A stretch of 64,000 nt of DNA from Chelonoidis abingdonii (taxonomy: Eukaryota; Chordata; Testudines; Testudinidae). A model generated the notes under the pieces. The model saw only the letters and a list, made by a program, of their open reading frames with translations. It made no database searches and was not told the origin of the DNA. The position numbers and the translations under genes are program-made. The stretch's first letter is position 1. Each line of letters opens with the position of its first letter. The DNA is taken from contig NC_133776.1 in assembly GCF_003597395.2 (NCBI RefSeq), positions 35,952,000-36,015,999 of the forward strand, in the 5' to 3' direction. Positions 12,679-24,500 of this stretch are shown piece by piece.

Positions 12679-13654
12679 AATATTGCTTATGGGAAAAGTA
12701 ATATTTGTCCTCTAACATACATTAAGTAACTACTTTTATCTGTAGCTAATCCAGAATATCAAAATTAGATATCAGATTACTATGGTCCTTTAGTTCATTT
12801 TCCAGAAACAGAATTATTCATGTATTCACACTTCATGGCATGGAATTAAAACTTTTATCAACTGATGTGGTTGTTTTTTCAGACAAATCTATCTGTCATA
12901 ATTTCCATCAAGATCATTAAAAAATTAAGCAGTTGTGTAAGTAAATGTCTGTAAAAAGACAAGTTCACTGAAGAGTCTCACAAAATCTGAATGTGTGACT
13001 ATTCAGCAATCATACTAGGTGAAGCAAAGCACAATCACAAGTTGCTACATGTGAAATGTTTCTGGTATGAGTAAAAATATAAACTAGTCTTGCAGGCATA
13101 AAGATAAGAAGGGCAAAATTTTATGAATACTCCAGCAGGGGAATGTGCCAGAGCACAAAAAGGTTAATTATTCATTAGGAAGCAGAAGGAAGGCGCTGAC
13201 CTATCATCATCAAGTGGCATCCTCCTTTTGTTCAAAGATCAATATGACATTCACCCAATCCTTTTCTTCTCGAGTCTTTTACTTGGGCTCAGTACCCCCA
13301 AGGCCTGTGTAGCATATGCACACAAACTCAAAGCTGCTGACAAGAAAGGACAAATTCACAGAAGTGCATTCAGACTACCTGCAATCTGAGGCACTCAATA
13401 TCTTCTGCAAGTAAAAACTGCTTGCACTAGAACTGTTCTGATTATAAACATTTTTTCCAGACTGCCTCAAATATAGTACTTAAAACAACAGTCTGGCTCT
13501 GGAAAGTATACTTGGTGTTCTAAAAGGGCCAATTTCATAAAACTGAAAACAATTATTAGGAGAAAGAATTTAAACAAAAAAGAATGAGTGGTAACAGGAC
13601 ACCATTTTACTAGATGCCCAGAATGCCATAATTCCACAAATGAGAAAAAGGGTC

Positions 13655-14343
13655 ACAGCAGGGAACTTTTCAATAAGTGTTGGAACACTGGGAAAGTTCC
13701 AGAGCTTGGAAGAAAGCTAGTGCTTTGCCTGTATTTACAGGGATAAAAAGGACAACAGAGCTAATTATAGGCCTGATCAGCGTGACATGAACTCTGAGGA
13801 AAACAATGGAATGGCTGATATGAGACTCAATTAATAAAGAATTAAAGGAGCATGATATTATTAATGCCAGTCAGCATGGGTTTATGGAAAACACATCTTG
13901 TCAAACTGATTTTATATCAGGTAATGTTGATATTTAGATTTCTGTAAGGCATTAAAGTTGGTGCTGCATGACATTTTGATTAAGATACCAGAACAATAAA
14001 AAATCAGCATGGCACATGCTAAAATAGATTAAAGGTTGGCTAATTGATAGGTCTCAAAATGTAATTTTAACAGGGAATCATCGGGTGGCTGTGTTCTTGT
14101 GAGTCCTGCAAGGATCAGATCTCAGACCTATGGTTTCTAACATTTGTATCCGTGACCTGGGAGAAAACAAAATCATCACTGACAAAAGTTTGTAGGTGAC
14201 ACAAAAATTGAGGGAGTAGTAAACAAAAAAGAGGACAGGTCACTGATACAGAGTGATCTGAATCGCGTGGTAAACTGGGCGTGAACTAATCATATTTTTA
14301 ATAGACCAAGAATAAGGTCATACATCTATGAACAATGAATAAG
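13655..14343 (+). mobile_element. CR1-like LINE fragment (RT region)
   Basis: Degenerate CR1 reverse transcriptase coding sequence on the plus strand: the order matches CR1 ORF2 (catgggtttatggaaaacac, gcaaggatcagatctcag, aacatttgtatccgtgac, gtgacacaaaaattgaggg). Many stops. The right end is taken over by the GC-rich repeat at 14344. Confidence 0.65.
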
Positions 14344-14948
14344 GCTACAGTTTAATCATGGGTATTTTTAATAAAAGTCATGGGCAGATCAAGGGCAAGA
14401 AACAAAAAACCACGGCCCAAGACCCGTCCATGACTTATACCATATATACCCCGATTGACTCTTGGGGCATGGGAGGGGTGTTGCCGGGGGGGAAAAGAGG
14501 TGAGCCCCTGGCACCAGCCGTGGGCGGGGGACAGGAGGAAGAGCCCCGTGCTGTGGGAGGAGGGAGTTCCAGGGGGCCAGCTGCTGCTCTGGCCACCCCA
14601 GGATCACTGCCAGGAGCCACTGAACTCCAGTGGCTCCAGCTGCCCCCTGGACTGCTGCTCAGGCAGTCCCCAGGGCTAGCTGCACTGTCCGCTGCTTGGA
14701 TGATCCCCAGGACCAGCTGCTTGGGGCCACTAGCCACTCTAGCAGCAGCTGGTCTGTTTGGCTGTGGGGTCGCCTGAGCAGCTGGCTGCAGAGCTGCTCC
14801 AGCAGCAGCCACCGTGGCTGTCCCCAGGGCCAGCTGCTTGGGTACCCCTGGGGTCAGCCACACTGGCTGCTGCAGAAGTCACGGAGGTGGCAGAAAGTCA
14901 CGGAATCCACGATTTCTGCCATCTCTGTGACAAACACGGAGCCCTAAC
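14344..14948. repeat. GC-rich MITE-like repeat with palindromic end
   Basis: The left part is an imperfect palindrome of about 40-bp arms: gggtatttttaataaaagtc, then catgggcag on one side and gtccatgacttatacc, atatacccc on the other. The right part repeats the phrase gtcacggaggt / gtcacggaatcc and ends gtgacaaacacggagcccta. The middle is Leu/Ala/Pro-rich in every frame, with CAGCTG-rich units and no family signature. Confidence 0.45.
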
Positions 14949-14956
14949 AATTAATG

Positions 14957-15405
14957 ACAGGTTTCAGAGGGGTAGCCATGTTAGTCTGTATCAGTAAAAA
15001 TAACGAGGAGTCCTTGTGGCACCTTAGAGAGACTAACAAATGTATTTGGACATAAGCTTTTGTGGGCTATAACCCACTTCATCAGATGCATGGAGCGGAA
15101 AATACAGTAGGCAGGTATAAATACACAGCACATGAAAAGATGGGAGTTGCCTTACCAAATGGGGGGTCAGTGCTAATGAGGCCAATTCAATCATGGTGGG
15201 TGTGGCCCATTCCCAACAGTTGACAAGAAGGGGTGAGTATCACCAAAGGGAAAATTATTTTTTGCAGTGACCCAGCCACTCCCAGTCTTTATTCAGGCCT
15301 AATTTGATGGTGTCACATTTGCAAATTAATTCCAGTTCTGGAGTTTCTCAATTAAGTCTGTTTTTGATGTTTTTTTGTTGAAGAATGGCCACTTTTAAGT
15401 CTGTG
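14957..15405 (-). repeat. Penelope-like element, inverted left arm
   Basis: Reverse complement of the right arm over about 400 bp with few differences (shared: gactgggagtggctgggtca, gatactcaccccttcttgtc, atttggtaaggcaactccca). It is longer at its outer end by about 35 bp (agactaacatggctacccct), a tail the right arm lacks. Confidence 0.8.
15050..15090 (-). ncRNA. Hammerhead-like motif in inverted left arm, core mutated
   Basis: On the minus strand CTGATGA at 15085-15079, then a perfect six-pair hairpin (gtgggt-tata-gcccac, one G:U), then AAAA where GAAA is expected. The loss of this core G should abolish cleavage. The stem is better preserved than in the right arm. Confidence 0.45.
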
Positions 15406-15742
15406 TGGTATGCTGACTGTATGAAGTGGAAATCCATCAACTCGTGCAGATACAGACAGACATCATCTTCTTTTCCAAAAGTAAACAGATGGACATCATA
15501 CCAAAAGAACTGAAGGTAAAAAATCCATTACAATCAACATACCACGCAGACTATGGTGAGACATTATGCCACACACTCTCAAAGAAACTGCGGAACCACT
15601 GATTAACATCCTATACAGCAAACAGGAGAAGATCAAGAATTAGCTCTCAAAACTGGAGACTCTCATAAAAAACCAACCTTCCACACAAACTTCCTTATGG
15701 CTGGACTTTACAAAAACCACACAAGCCTTTTACAACACACAC

Positions 15743-17960
15743 TTGGCTTCTCTACAGAGGAAAAAGGACATTAAACAATCTAAACTCCTACATGCCACAG
15801 GAGGCCACCACTGTGGTACCCTTAATTCACCCAATAATACTGTTAATCTATCCAGCTATACTATTAGCCTGGCAGAAGAGTCTGTCCTATCTTGGGGCCT
15901 CTCCTTCTGCCCTACCACCCCCACGAACACGATACAGTTCTGCGGTCACCTGGAATTCTACTTTCGCGGTCTCCGACTCAAGGAATATTTCCACCACACC
16001 ACTGAACAGCACACGAACCCACAGAAACCTTCCTACCAATGCTACAAGAAGAAGGATTCTGCATGGACTCCTCTTCACAGTCAAAACAGACTGGACTTCT
16101 ACATAGAGTGCTACCGCTGATGTGCACAAGATGAAATTGTGGAAAAGCAGCATCACTTGTCCCATAACCTCAGCCTGCAGAACACAGCACCGTCCACAGC
16201 CTCAGAAACAACTCTGACATTATAATCAAAAAGGCTAACAAAGGAGGTGCTGTAGTCATCATGAACAGATTGGAGTATGAACGAGAGGCTGCTAGGCAAC
16301 TCTCTGATTACCACATTCTACAGGCCATTATCCTTTGATCCCACAGAAGATTACCCAAAGAAACTGCACCATCTACTCAAGAAATTACCTGAACAAGCAC
16401 AGGAACAAATCTGCGCACACACACTTCTAGCGCCCCAACCAAGGGTATTTTATCTGCTACCCAAGATTCATAAACCTGGGAATCCTGGATGCCCCATCAA
16501 CTCAGGCATTGGCACCCTGACAGCAGGATTGTCTTGCTACGTGGACTCTCTCCTCAGGCCTTATGCTAACAGCACTCCCAGCTATCTTTGAGATACCAGT
16601 GACTTCCTGAGGAAACTACAATCCACAGGTGATCTTCCAGAAAACATCATTATAGCCACTATGGATGTAGAAGCTCTCTACACCAACATTCCACACAAAG
16701 ATGGACTACAAGCTGTCAGGAATGGTATCCCCAATAATGTCATGGCAAACCTGGTGGCTGAGCTTTGTGATTTTGTCCTCATGCACAACTATTGCAGATT
16801 TGGGGACGATTTATATCTTCAAGTCAACGGCACTGCTATGAGTAACCACATGGCCCCACAGTATGCCAACATTTTTATGGCTGACTTAGAACAACGCTTC
16901 CTCAGCTCTCGTCCCCTAGTGCCCCTACTCTACCTGCACTACACTGATGACATCTTCATCATCTGGAGACATGGGAAAGCGGCCCTTGAGGAATTCCACC
17001 AGGATTTGAACAATTTCCACCACACTTTCAACCTCAGCCTGGGCCAGTCCACACAAGACATTCACTTCCTGGACATTACAGTGTAAATAAGCGGTGGTCA
17101 CATAAACACCACCCTATACCTGAAACCTACTGACTGCTATATTTACCTCCATGCCTCCAGCTTTCATCCAGACCACATCACATGATCCATTGTCTACAGC
17201 CAAGCCCTAAGATACAACCACATTTGCTCCAATCTCTCAGACAGAGACAAACACCTACAGGATCTCTATGAAGCGTTCTTAAAACTACAATACCCATGTG
17301 GGGAAGTGAAGAAACAGACTGACAGAGCCAGAAGGGTACCCAGAAGTCACCTACTACAGGACAGGCCCAACGAAGAAAATAACAGAACGTCACTGGCCAT
17401 CACCTACAACCCCCAACTAAAACCTCTCCAGAACATCATCAAGGATCTACAATTTATGCTGAAGGATGATCCCTCACTCTCACAGACCTTGGAAGACAGA
17501 CCAGTCCTCGCTTACAGACAGCCCCCCAACCTGAAACAAATCCTCACCAGCAACTACACACCACACAACAGAAACACTAACCCAGGAACCAATCCCTGCA
17601 ACAAACCCTGCTGCCAACACTGTCCACATATCTATTCAAGGGACACCATCATAGGACCTAATCACATCAGCCAGATCATCAGGGGCTCGTTCACCTGCAC
17701 ATCTAGCAATATGATATACGCATCATGCGCCAGCAATGCCCCTCTGCCATGTACTGGAAATCTCTACGCAAAAGAATAAATGAACACAAATCAGACATCA
17801 AGAATTCTGCACTTCAATCACCCTGAACACTCAATAACAGACTTAAAAGCGGCCATTCTTCAATAAAAAAAAAACTTCAAGAACAGACTTCAACAAGAAA
17901 CTGCAGAACTGGAATTAATTTGCAAACTTGACACCATCAAATTAGGCCTGAATAAAGACT
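15743..17960 (+). pseudogene. Penelope-like RT and GIY-YIG endonuclease pseudogene
   Basis: Penelope-type polyprotein in several frames. RT motifs in order: FYLLPKIHKPGNPGCPINSG (near 16450), MDVEALYTNIPH (16661), NGTAMSNHMAPQYANIFMAD (near 16828), YTDDIFIIW (near 16942; the family usually has Y-x-DD) and HFLDITV before a stop at 17084. Downstream: TYNPQLKPLQNIIKDL, VLAYRQPPNLKQIL, then CNKPCCQHCPHIY and GSFTCTSSNMIY, the zinc-like Cys/His cluster and start of the GIY-YIG endonuclease. Stops (e.g. after PSYL at 16589) and frame changes mean it is inactive. Confidence 0.8.
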
Positions 17961-18250
17961 GGGAGTGGCTGGGTCACTACAAAAAATAAATTTTCCCTTT
18001 GTTGATACTCACCCCTTCTTGTCAACTGTTGAGAATGGGCCACACCCACCATTACTGAATTGGCCTTGTTAGCACTGACCCCCCATTTGGTAAGGCAACT
18101 CCCATCTTTTCATATGCTGTGTATTTATACCTACCTACTGTATTTTCCACTCCATGCATCTGATGAAGTGGATTATAGCCCGCGAAAGCTTATGCTCAAA
18201 TAAATTTGTTAGTCTCTACGGTGCCACAAGGACTTCTTGTTGATTTTACT
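17840..18250 (+). repeat. Penelope-like element, right arm
   Basis: Sense-orientation arm that begins inside the end of the coding region (ggccattcttcaat) and runs to ggacttcttgttgatttta. The last 35 bp or so found in the left arm are missing, so the insertion ended early or lost its end. Confidence 0.8.
18155..18197 (+). ncRNA. Hammerhead-like ribozyme motif in right arm
   Basis: CTGATGA at 18160-18166, a hairpin (gtggat-tata-gcccgc, with one A:C mismatch and G:U pairs), GAAA at 18184-18187, then GC-TTAT-GC and TC. This is the order of a hammerhead core with a very short helix III. One extra A lies between CTGATGA and the hairpin. Penelope-like elements are known to carry hammerhead ribozymes; activity here is inference. 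Confidence 0.5.
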
Positions 18251-18464
18251 AACAATCAGTATAAGCCATATTTACAGAATGGGGAACTTTATCCACTACA
18301 GCATCACACTCCTTACTGTGAAAATTCATTCAAGTAACTTTTCTTGATTTTGCTTGTAAAAGGACTGTTTACTTCCTATACTTTGAAAATTATGAACTCG
18401 GACTGAATCACTCTCTGTCAAGATAAACGATAGCTTAGGATATCCAATGCTAAAAAATTCCTAC

Positions 18465-18584
18465 CTCTGTCGTGAAGACTGTTTCTCAATGCCCTTTCAA
18501 ACTGTTCCTCTTCAGTAAGCCCACCAGTGTACATGTCATAGTCCCCTGGAGTGTTGTATGGGTAACTTGGGTGTCTAGAATACC
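18465..18584 (-). CDS. RHBDD1: RHBDD1 exon with ubiquitin-interacting motif, residues 236-275
   Basis: 120 nt exon. After a Tyr/Pro-rich lead (YSRHPSYPYNTPGDYDMYTG) it encodes LTEEEQFERALRNSLHDR, a full UIM pattern: acidic triplet 260-262, Phe264, Ala267, Ser271. In RHBDL4 this motif binds ubiquitinated clients. The acceptor is ctatag at 18590-18585 and the donor is GTAGGA at 18464. It ends one base into the next codon (Gly expected). The following exon should carry PPPYGF-type sequence and the Arg-rich VCP-binding motif; I did not find it in 1-18464. Confidence 0.95.
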
Positions 18585-21500
18585 CTATAGAACAAGAACA
18601 AAAAAGCTAAAATAAATAAATAAAATGCTGGCATTGCATAAAATATTTGATTTTACTGTCTATCATTGCCTCAAGCAGGTTTTCCTTTTGAATTAGAAAA
18701 GTTTCAGAGGGAGAAAAATGTGATTAATAAAGAATCTGCTACAAGCATATATGCAGTAATACAAACTGTTTGCCAGTTTTGTATGTTATAAATGATAGAC
18801 TATGGTGGCAGGCAAGGCCTCCAGTAATTAATATTTTAAAGAAAAATGTATTCAAATTTTTTTAATTACTTCATGGTTTAGAAAAGCACAATAATATGTT
18901 CCATTTTAATAAAAGACTTTTACTCTAAAATTAAAAGGCTGAGTTTTAATGAGCTCCTTTTAAAATTTAAATCCCAAGAACTGGAGACCATATTAATGTG
19001 ACAGAGTTAAAAGATTGAACTAAACTGAATTTTCATTTACCTTTCAGGCACCTTTTTAGCTGCACTTCCTTTCACTTCTCTCCACAGTCCCCAGCCCACA
19101 ATGTTTGCAACCATCAGAACTTTTCAGAATTGTTTTTGAGACCTAAAAAATCCCTGGCTCAAACTCCTGCCAGAAAACCCTGCAATTTGCACAACAATCC
19201 AGAATTTAATATCTAACTGCTGCTGTACAAGCCTACTGATAGCACTGTGCTACTTGTACAGAGCATGAGTGAAAATTAGCATGATACTCATAGCCAGATC
19301 CAGGAAACCCCCCACTGTTAGATCTTCTTTAACATCCCAGCCACCATTTGTGGTCCGTTCTTACCATCAACCACCAACCCTCACTTGAGTACTCAGAGAC
19401 TAATCCAGGGGTCAGCAACCTATGGCACGCATACCAAAGGCAGTACGCGAGCTGATTTTCAGTGGCACTCTGCTGCCAGCTGGGGTTCCGTCCATGGGCC
19501 CTGCTCAGCCTGCTGCTGAGCTAGAGTCCCGGCCGCCAGCCCAGGGCTCTGCTCCTGGCCTCAGCCTGGCACTCTGCAGCCATCCCCAGCTGTGGCCCAC
19601 TGGCCCCAGCCTAGGGCAGTGAGGGGTGCAAAAAGGGGCAAGAGAGGGCACAGCTCAGCACCCCCACTTTAAAAATATCCCAGTGGTGCTTGAACAATTT
19701 TTAAGTCCTGATTTGCTGCTTATACCATGCCATGTGGAACAGCACACTGCGTTTGACGTTATGCGTGCCGTCTGTTGCGATTTCCTCCTCCCCATCCCAC
19801 TGTGAGTTGAGGGGTACCTTTGACAAAATGTTAGCTCCTAAGAAAGCGAAGTTAGATGTCCGTTCATTTCAGCTTTCTTGGATAGTCACATTTGGATTTA
19901 TTCAAAAGAAGGACCATGCTGTTTGTGCTTTCTGTTGTGAAAGTGTTGTTTGTCGCACATCAAGTATTCGAAAATATTTTGAAATGAAGCACAAGAAAAC
20001 CTTTCTTGATGAAGCAGACAAGACCAGATCGATCAAAAAGGCAGTAGCAGGATATGAGAAGAAAAGCAGTGTTTTAAATGCTTAAGTATAAGTAAAAATC
20101 AAACTACAGAAGAAAGTTACAAGATTGCACAGTGCACTGCAAAAAAATGGAAAGCTGTTTATAGATGGGGAATATAAAAAAAAAAGTTTCTCTCAGCTGT
20201 TCGGAGGTTTTGTTCAATGATTTGCCAAATAAAGATAGAATCGTATCTAGAACAAAAGAACTGCCTGTCTCTGCCAGAACAGTTAAGACACGCATAAGCG
20301 AAATGGCAGAGAACATTAACAAAAAGCAGATGACTGCATTAAAAGACTAAGCAGTGTTTAGTGTTGCAGTTGATGAGAGTGTGGATATAAACGACGTTCC
20401 ACATTTGGCAGTTGTTGAAAGATACTGTGCTCCCGATGAATCCAAGAGGAACTTTGTTGCCTAAAACCCCTGCATGGCACAACCAAGGGGGAAGATATAG
20501 TGGAAAGCTTTGTAAACCATTTTGAAGAACCAGGAGTTGACATTAGAAAAATATTTTGTGTGACAACAGATGGTGCTCCTGCCATGGTTGGAAAACAGAA
20601 GGCATTTGTAAAGTTACTTAAAGTCAAATTGGCTGCCCAACAGCCAAATTTCACTGCATCATCCATCAAGAAAACCTGTATGCTAAAATTTCTAATTCAG
20701 AGCTTAATACTGTGATGAATACAGTGGTGCAAATTGTCAATTTCCTTGTTGCTCAATCTGCTTTGACTTACAGACAGTTTCAAGCACTGCTAGAAGTGAT
20801 GGACGGTGCTTATAAATTTCACTTCACAGCAACATTTGGTGGCCTTTTTGTTGGAAAAAGCACAAAACTACCCTGAACTGGATAATGCTAAATGGCTGTG
20901 TAAGCTCATGTCTGTAACTGACATCACCGCTCACCTAAAAGAACTCAAACTCTGTCTCCAAGGTGCAGGAAAAACAGTTCTGGATCTTTATGAAGCCTGG
21001 AAGGCATTTGTTGTAAAACTAGCAATTTCTCGGGATATTTGAATTTCGACTTTCCATTACTTCCCACACATAAAAGAGCTATTGACACGTTGCACTGTCA
21101 GTGTTGATGAGATTGGAATGTACATGGAAGAACTGAAATCAGAGTTTTCTGACAGATTTCAAGATTTCCAGCAATATGGCCCAATACTTTCTTTTCTAAT
21201 TAAACCTGAAAAGTTCAACGAAAGCGACTTGGATTTGTCTGTATTTCAGCGGATGGGTGTTGAAGATTTCGAAATGCAGCTCATTCAGTTAAAAAGCTCA
21301 GAATTGTGGGTATCAAAGTTTGGAGATCTGCAGAGTGCACTTGAAGCTACCGAGATAAATCATGAGGCCTCTATTCTGACCTGCTGGATGTCCCTGCCAG
21401 TGCAATTTTACTGTTTGAAGAAAATTGCGTTTGCAACGCTTTCAGCATTTGGATCCACATACCTGTGTGAGCAGGTATTTCTACACATGAAATCTGTCCT

Positions 21501-24500
21501 CTGTCCCTCTTGGAGCCGGTTAACAACTGATCACTCAGAAGCCTGTATGCAGCTTAAAAGTATCTAAATACGTGCCAGACACTGGAAATCTCAGAAAGGA
21601 AAAGCAAGGGCAAGGATCACACTAAACTGATATGATCTGCATTTTAATTTAATTTTAAATGAAGCTTCTTAAACATTTTAAAAACCTTATTTACGTTACA
21701 TACAACAACAGTTTAGTTATATAATATAGACTTATAGTGAGAGACCTTCTAAAAACGTTAAAATGTATTACTGGCACGCGAAACCTTAAATTATAATGAA
21801 TAAATGAAGACTTGGCACACCAGTTCTGAAAGGTAGCCACCCCAGCCTAGTTCAAGACAAAAATCTACAGTTCGTTGCCCAACTGACCATATGGAAGCAG
21901 AAAAAGAGAAAAGGAAAGGAACTAAGAGGGTGAGGGGACAAGCAACAGAGTATTTCTCCCTTCCAAAACAAATTTATAATTTTGGTGGACCCCAGAAATC
22001 CTCAAGCCGGCCATTCACCTTGATGCTCCCCAATATGAAAAATGTTTGAGTTACAGTAAGTGAACGTATGAAGATACAAAACAAAAATGGTTACTAACTT
22101 TTCATAACTGTTCTTCTTCAAGATGTATTGCTTATGGCCATTCCATGCTAGATGTGTTTGCACCACGTGCACGGTCTTCCTCAGTGGTATCCACTGAGCC
22201 GGCTCTTCTGCCCTCTGGAGTGGCACACATATGTACCAGTATAAAGGGTGCATTATAAAGGCCTCATACCCTCTCAGTTACTTCTTGCCAGTAACTCTGA
22301 CAGAGCGGTAGGAGGGTGTCATGGAATGGACTAAGCAACACGTCTCAAATGAACAACAGGCAGAGTCGACGGTGCCATCGCTGGCTCGGGGGAGGAAGAG
22401 TGGCCCAGCACAGGTCTCACTGTATTAATCTCTCCCTGTTTCTCTCTGTTCTGCATCAGAGAGTATCCTCTCTAGGTGTGCTGTTTATGTTTCTTCCACC
22501 ATACCGGAAATGGTAAATGGTAAGGCTTTGGAGCGGAGCCCGGAGCTAGATCGCAGAGCAGCTCCAGAGTACTGGAGCTGCAGGTTTTTGCCTGGAGCTG
22601 GAGCAGAGTCGGAGCATAGCTCCAAAGCCCTGGTAAATGGCATGAGAGGAGTGCTCCACACAGATGTTGAAGTGCATGGCACCGATTCAGAGGGGCTCGG
22701 CTCCAAGACTGTTCTGAGGCCAGCCTCCATGAGAATGGCCTTCAGCCAAAGTCCCTGTCCTTTTCAGTCTGAAGTCCCTGCCGATCTGGCACTTATTTCA
22801 TGTGAGTTTCCCAAGATACTTTAAACAGTTAGAGTGCAGGTCACTAGCATAGGCTTGCTGCAAGAGGCGCATGGTTTGAAGCCCGGGGACTGGGGGCATG
22901 CTCAGTCCCTGCCACAAAGAGTCCCTTGATGACACGGACCAACTATTCCCACTACTATATACATTAACACTAACTAAGAAGTATATACACTAACTACAAT
23001 AACTACACAAACCACGCACAAATTGTCCAAACCACTGGGAAAGAAGCTTGCTGCAATAAGGATTGTTCCAGCAACCATCATGAGTGGTAAGGAGGAACTG
23101 AGAGGGTGCAAGGCAAGTGGAGCCTCTTATATTGGCGCATATGCATGCGACTCAAGAGGGCACTAGAACTGGCCCACGGATACCACTGAGGGGAAAATGT
23201 CTGGCTACCCTGCATGCACACATCTAGCATGGAAAGGACATGTGCAAACACTCAAAGCAGTGAACTGCCAGGAAAAAAAACAAAAACAAAAACAAACAAA
23301 CAAAAAAACTTAAAATCTTCCCCATCTTGCCTCTCAAAAACACCAAATATTGGTTGAAGACATTCTCTCAACTATTCTAATCTACCATATATACAATTTC
23401 AAAGACTACAAGTTAGCTCAGAAGCATTAAAACCCAGTGTGACACTAAGCTCCCATATTCTTCATAGAGATATTGTTATATGATATGATTGTGGCATAAC
23501 TATGATGTATTTTATACAAGACAGTTCATGTGACATATCACTGAAAAGATTATGATTTACTGAGTATGATTATCCTGTTCGTATGCCTGTATCATTTTTG
23601 TATCTGAAGTTTGGAATATCATCTATGCTTCCATTACAAATGTATTTACACGTGGGGAACACCCACCAGATAGAATGCAATCAGTCTATATGGCTGGCTG
23701 GGAAGGGCCATTAGAGAAAACAACAGGACTTTGAAGATGCTAATCTCCCCTGGGGAGCCTTTCTGGGAAGCTTTCCTGAAGACCTTACAAACAGCCTCTA
23801 TCTCATGGCTGCTATGACCCTACAGAGGTACGTGACCAAGTCACCTGGTCCTTGATTCCATCATAACAACACCAGTGTTTTTCCACTAACCGGGCATGGG
23901 AATCAAACTGGGAGACAAAGGGTTCCCGACATATGCTAAAGCTATTTAAGGCAGGGGAGTGACATTATCCCCGCCCAAGATGACTCCAGTAAATATCTAA
24001 GAAACAAAGACTGAAATGGGGGAGAAAGGCTGTACCTAGACTTGAGAGCTTTTTAGCCTGTGAAAGGAATACCTAGAGTTTTAAGCTGCAAGCAACTGCA
24101 GCTTGCCCTCAAGAATAATTGCAAACTACCTAAAAACAACTGTTAGGATGAGAATTTGCTACTTATGTTCAATTTCTTTAGCATACTAAGCTTAGATTGT
24201 GTTTTGTTTTATTTGCTAGGTCTACTTTGATCTCTTTGCTATCCCTTATAATCACTTAAAATCTATCTTTTGTAGTTAATAAACTTGTTTTGTTTTGTCC
24301 AAAACCAGCGTGTGGAAATCATAACCTGAGGCAGAAAGCTGTGTATATTCCTCTCTACATTGAAGGAGGGGGAAATTCCATGAGCTTATGCTGTACAGTT
24401 CTCTGTGCAGTGCAAGACAGTGTAACTTTGGGTCTACCCTCTAGAGGGGTGTGTGCACTTGAGTAACTGAGCAGTTCCTTAGGTTAGGCTTCCCATGCAA

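Larger units (their letters stand above)
14957..18250 (+). mobile_element. Penelope-like retroelement with inverted arms
   Basis: A 2.2-kb decayed RT/endonuclease coding region is flanked by two copies of the same arm in opposite orientation (14957-15405 inverted; 17840-18250 sense). Similar 13-bp flanks enclose the whole unit: ctaacaattaatg at 14944-14956 and ctaacaatcagta at 18249-18261 (10 of 13 match, overlapping the right end by 1-2 bases). Penelope-like elements are known to carry terminal arms that can be direct or inverted. Both arms contain a hammerhead-like motif. Confidence 0.8.

Noticed and set aside
14358..14863. Open frames of 139 and 142 codons on opposite strands
   Set aside because: GC-rich repeat with CAGCTG units; frames open on both strands at once, Leu/Ala/Pro-rich, no domain.
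22510..22824. 104-codon frame on the plus strand
   Set aside because: Begins inside the 112-bp palindromic MITE and continues in DIRS-type interior; no domain.
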